Assembly (NCBI GenBank): GCA_016184235.1
Contig: JACPDC010000200.1
Span: 1-14,135 of the forward strand
Origin: Deltaproteobacteria bacterium
GTDB taxonomy: Bacteria > Desulfobacterota > Binatia > UBA9968
DNA length: 14,135 nucleotides
Direction of reading: 5' to 3'
In this document: positions 12,861 through 14,135 of the stretch, one piece after another
How positions within the stretch are numbered: the first letter of the stretch is position 1
Layout of the letters: each line of letters opens with the position of its first letter
Translations under genes and position numbers: made by a program
Notes under the pieces: generated by a model
Told to the model about the DNA's origin: nothing
The model's database searches: none
Seen by the model: only the letters and a program-made list of their open reading frames with translations

Positions 12861-14135
12861 ATGACTCTCGCCATCGAATTTCTTTGGGTCCCCTTTTTGG
12901 CCTGCCTGGTTTTAACTGGCATTCATGTCTATCTCGGCCTCCATGTCCTGGCTCGGGGCATCATCTTTGTTGACTTGGCCCTTGCCCAGGTAGCCGCTTT
13001 GGGAATCACGGTCGCGCTACTGGCTGGACACTCGATCCAAAGCGAAGCTGCCTACTGGTATGCCCTGGCGTTTACATTGGGTGGGAGTCTTCTCTTTTCC
13101 GCGACTCGAACCCACCGAGCACCTATCCCTCAGGAAGCGATCATTGGAATCGTCTATGCCGTGTCGGCAGCAATCGCTATCCTAGTGGTGGACCGAGCGC
13201 CACAAGGAAGCGAGCATATCAAACAGCTCCTGGTGGGAAGCATCCTTACCGTTAGCCTGAGAGAGACCGGCACCCTGGCGTTGCTGTACGGGATCGTGGG
13301 AGCGTTCCACTGGGCGATCCGCAAGCCACTGTTGGAGATTTCCTTTCATCCTGAGACAGCCCTTGCCAAGGGGCGTCGGGTGCGTTGGTGGGACTTTCTC
13401 TTTTACGCTTCCTTTGGCTTTGTGGTCACGAGTTCTGTGCAGATCGCCGGCGTCCTGCTGGTTTTTTCCTATCTGATCGTCCCCGCTGCCATCGCAGCCC
13501 TGCTCACGCAATCGGCAGCCAGACGACTAGCCTTGGGCTGGGGGCTTGGTTTCGTCGTCAGCGTGCTTGGTCTTGTCGCCTCGGCCGCCTGGGACCTTCC
13601 CACCGGAGCTGCTGTCGTCACGACTTTCGGCGCGCTCATGGCTAGCGTGGCCCTCGGCCTTGGAATGCGTTCACTCATCCGAGGGTTCAGAACCCAAGGC
13701 CCGATCGCTTTCACCGGAGTGGGCATCTCCGCCGCTGTCGCGGTCGGGTTGGCCGGCCTCTTCCTTCTTTTCCTTCCCCGGATGGACCATCACTGGCTCA
13801 ATTGGCTTGAAGATGCCGCGCCCGCCATTCAACTCAGCTTCCTCACCGCGGACGAAAGAGAAACCTATGCGCAGAGCGAGGAGGCGATCCGGCAAGGGCT
13901 GGACGAGATCCGTCGTTTACGCGCCACGCAACAGGAGGTCCAGTGGGGAACCCAACAGATGTCTGAAGAGAAACAGGAACGCCTCAGACAGTACCTTGCG
14001 AGTCGAAGCGAGATCGTCGCGGGAGATCAAATAGTACTCAAGAGTCTGCGCAGCAAGGCCAGGGAACGACAGCGCTACTGGCTGGGGCTCCCGCTCTTCG
14101 GGATCGGGGCCCTGGGCGCTCTCGCCCTGGTCCGC
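12861..14135 (+). CDS. znuB: ZnuB-type metal ABC transporter permease with C-terminal extension, 3'-truncated by window
   Basis: Open from ATG 12861 through the window end (425 codons, no stop). Residues 1-~268 are a normal ABC-3 permease: several membrane segments, IIFVDLALAQVAALG (~34-48), EAIIGIVYAVSAA (~92-104), SSVQIAGVLLVFSYLIVPAA (~191-210) and the C-terminal family signature DLPTGAAVV (~245-253). Instead of ending near residue 270-300 it adds a further hydrophobic helix (~283-305), a ~100-residue charged, helix-prone segment (ADERETYAQSEEAIRQGLDE at ~330-349 and onward; E/R/Q-rich) and another hydrophobic segment from ~406. It should pump Zn, Mn or Fe with the adjacent ZnuA; no ATPase gene is seen between them. 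Gap to znuA 26 nt; no clear Shine-Dalgarno. Confidence 0.87.
   Translation, partial: MTLAIEFLWVPFLACLVLTGIHVYLGLHVLARGIIFVDLALAQVAALGITVALLAGHSIQSEAAYWYALAFTLGGSLLFSATRTHRAPIPQEAIIGIVYAVSAAIAILVVDRAPQGSEHIKQLLVGSILTVSLRETGTLALLYGIVGAFHWAIRKPLLEISFHPETALAKGRRVRWWDFLFYASFGFVVTSSVQIAGVLLVFSYLIVPAAIAALLTQSAARRLALGWGLGFVVSVLGLVASAAWDLPTGAAVVTTFGALMASVALGLGMRSLIRGFRTQGPIAFTGVGISAAVAVGLAGLFLLFLPRMDHHWLNWLEDAAPAIQLSFLTADERETYAQSEEAIRQGLDEIRRLRATQQEVQWGTQQMSEEKQERLRQYLASRSEIVAGDQIVLKSLRSKARERQRYWLGLPLFGIGALGALALVR

Overview
The window looks like a gene-dense piece of a GC-rich, F420-producing bacterial genome, probably an uncultured soil or groundwater lineage. The evidence is a bacterial-style operon of single-domain cofG, cofD, cofC and cofE genes, with hyuAB, an NMT1-type solute-binding protein and a secreted acetamidase/formamidase nearby. 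Rokubacteria/Methylomirabilota, Tectomicrobia or a deltaproteobacterial relative would fit, but this is inference from gene content and style only. No rRNA, tRNA, CRISPR array, IS element, phage gene or integrase is visible.

Left two-thirds (1-9612, all minus strand). Reading 5'->3' on the minus strand: cofG, cofD, cofC, cofE (coenzyme F420 assembly), npdG (F420:NADP oxidoreductase), a two-domain cupin, an EutA-like ASKHA ATPase, hyuA (carrying a 1-nt frameshift) and hyuB (cut by the window edge). Gaps are 61, 5, -22, 6, 63, 35, 62 and -4 nt, so the nine genes can be one transcript. The first five genes make F420 and keep it reduced with NADPH. The last four look catabolic: HyuA/HyuB-type ATP-dependent amide-ring opening, plus a cupin and an EutA-type protein that I cannot tie to an enzyme inside the window. 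cofH, required for the deazaflavin chromophore together with cofG, is absent here.

Divergent intergenic region (9613-9767). It holds back-to-back sigma70-like promoters separated by a 17-nt alternating pyrimidine-purine (CG) tract. The cofG promoter would start transcription almost exactly at its ATG (leaderless mRNA).

Right third (9768-14135, plus strand): an orphan NMT1/SsuA-type periplasmic binding protein, a secreted acetamidase/formamidase with its own promoter candidate, then a ZnuA-type metal-binding protein and a ZnuB-type permease with an unusual C-terminal extension (open at the window end). The metal transporter ATPase is not between them and may lie beyond the window.

The most unusual sequence-level feature is that small repeats shape the 3' ends of three genes of the F420/hyu operon. 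A perfect 16-bp-arm palindrome supplies the stop codon of the EutA-like gene. A two-copy CGTGCTCGT element (10-nt spacer) lies inside the 3' end of cofC and adds an in-frame tail. The same element, inside a tract of AACCCTT-like words, ends cofG.
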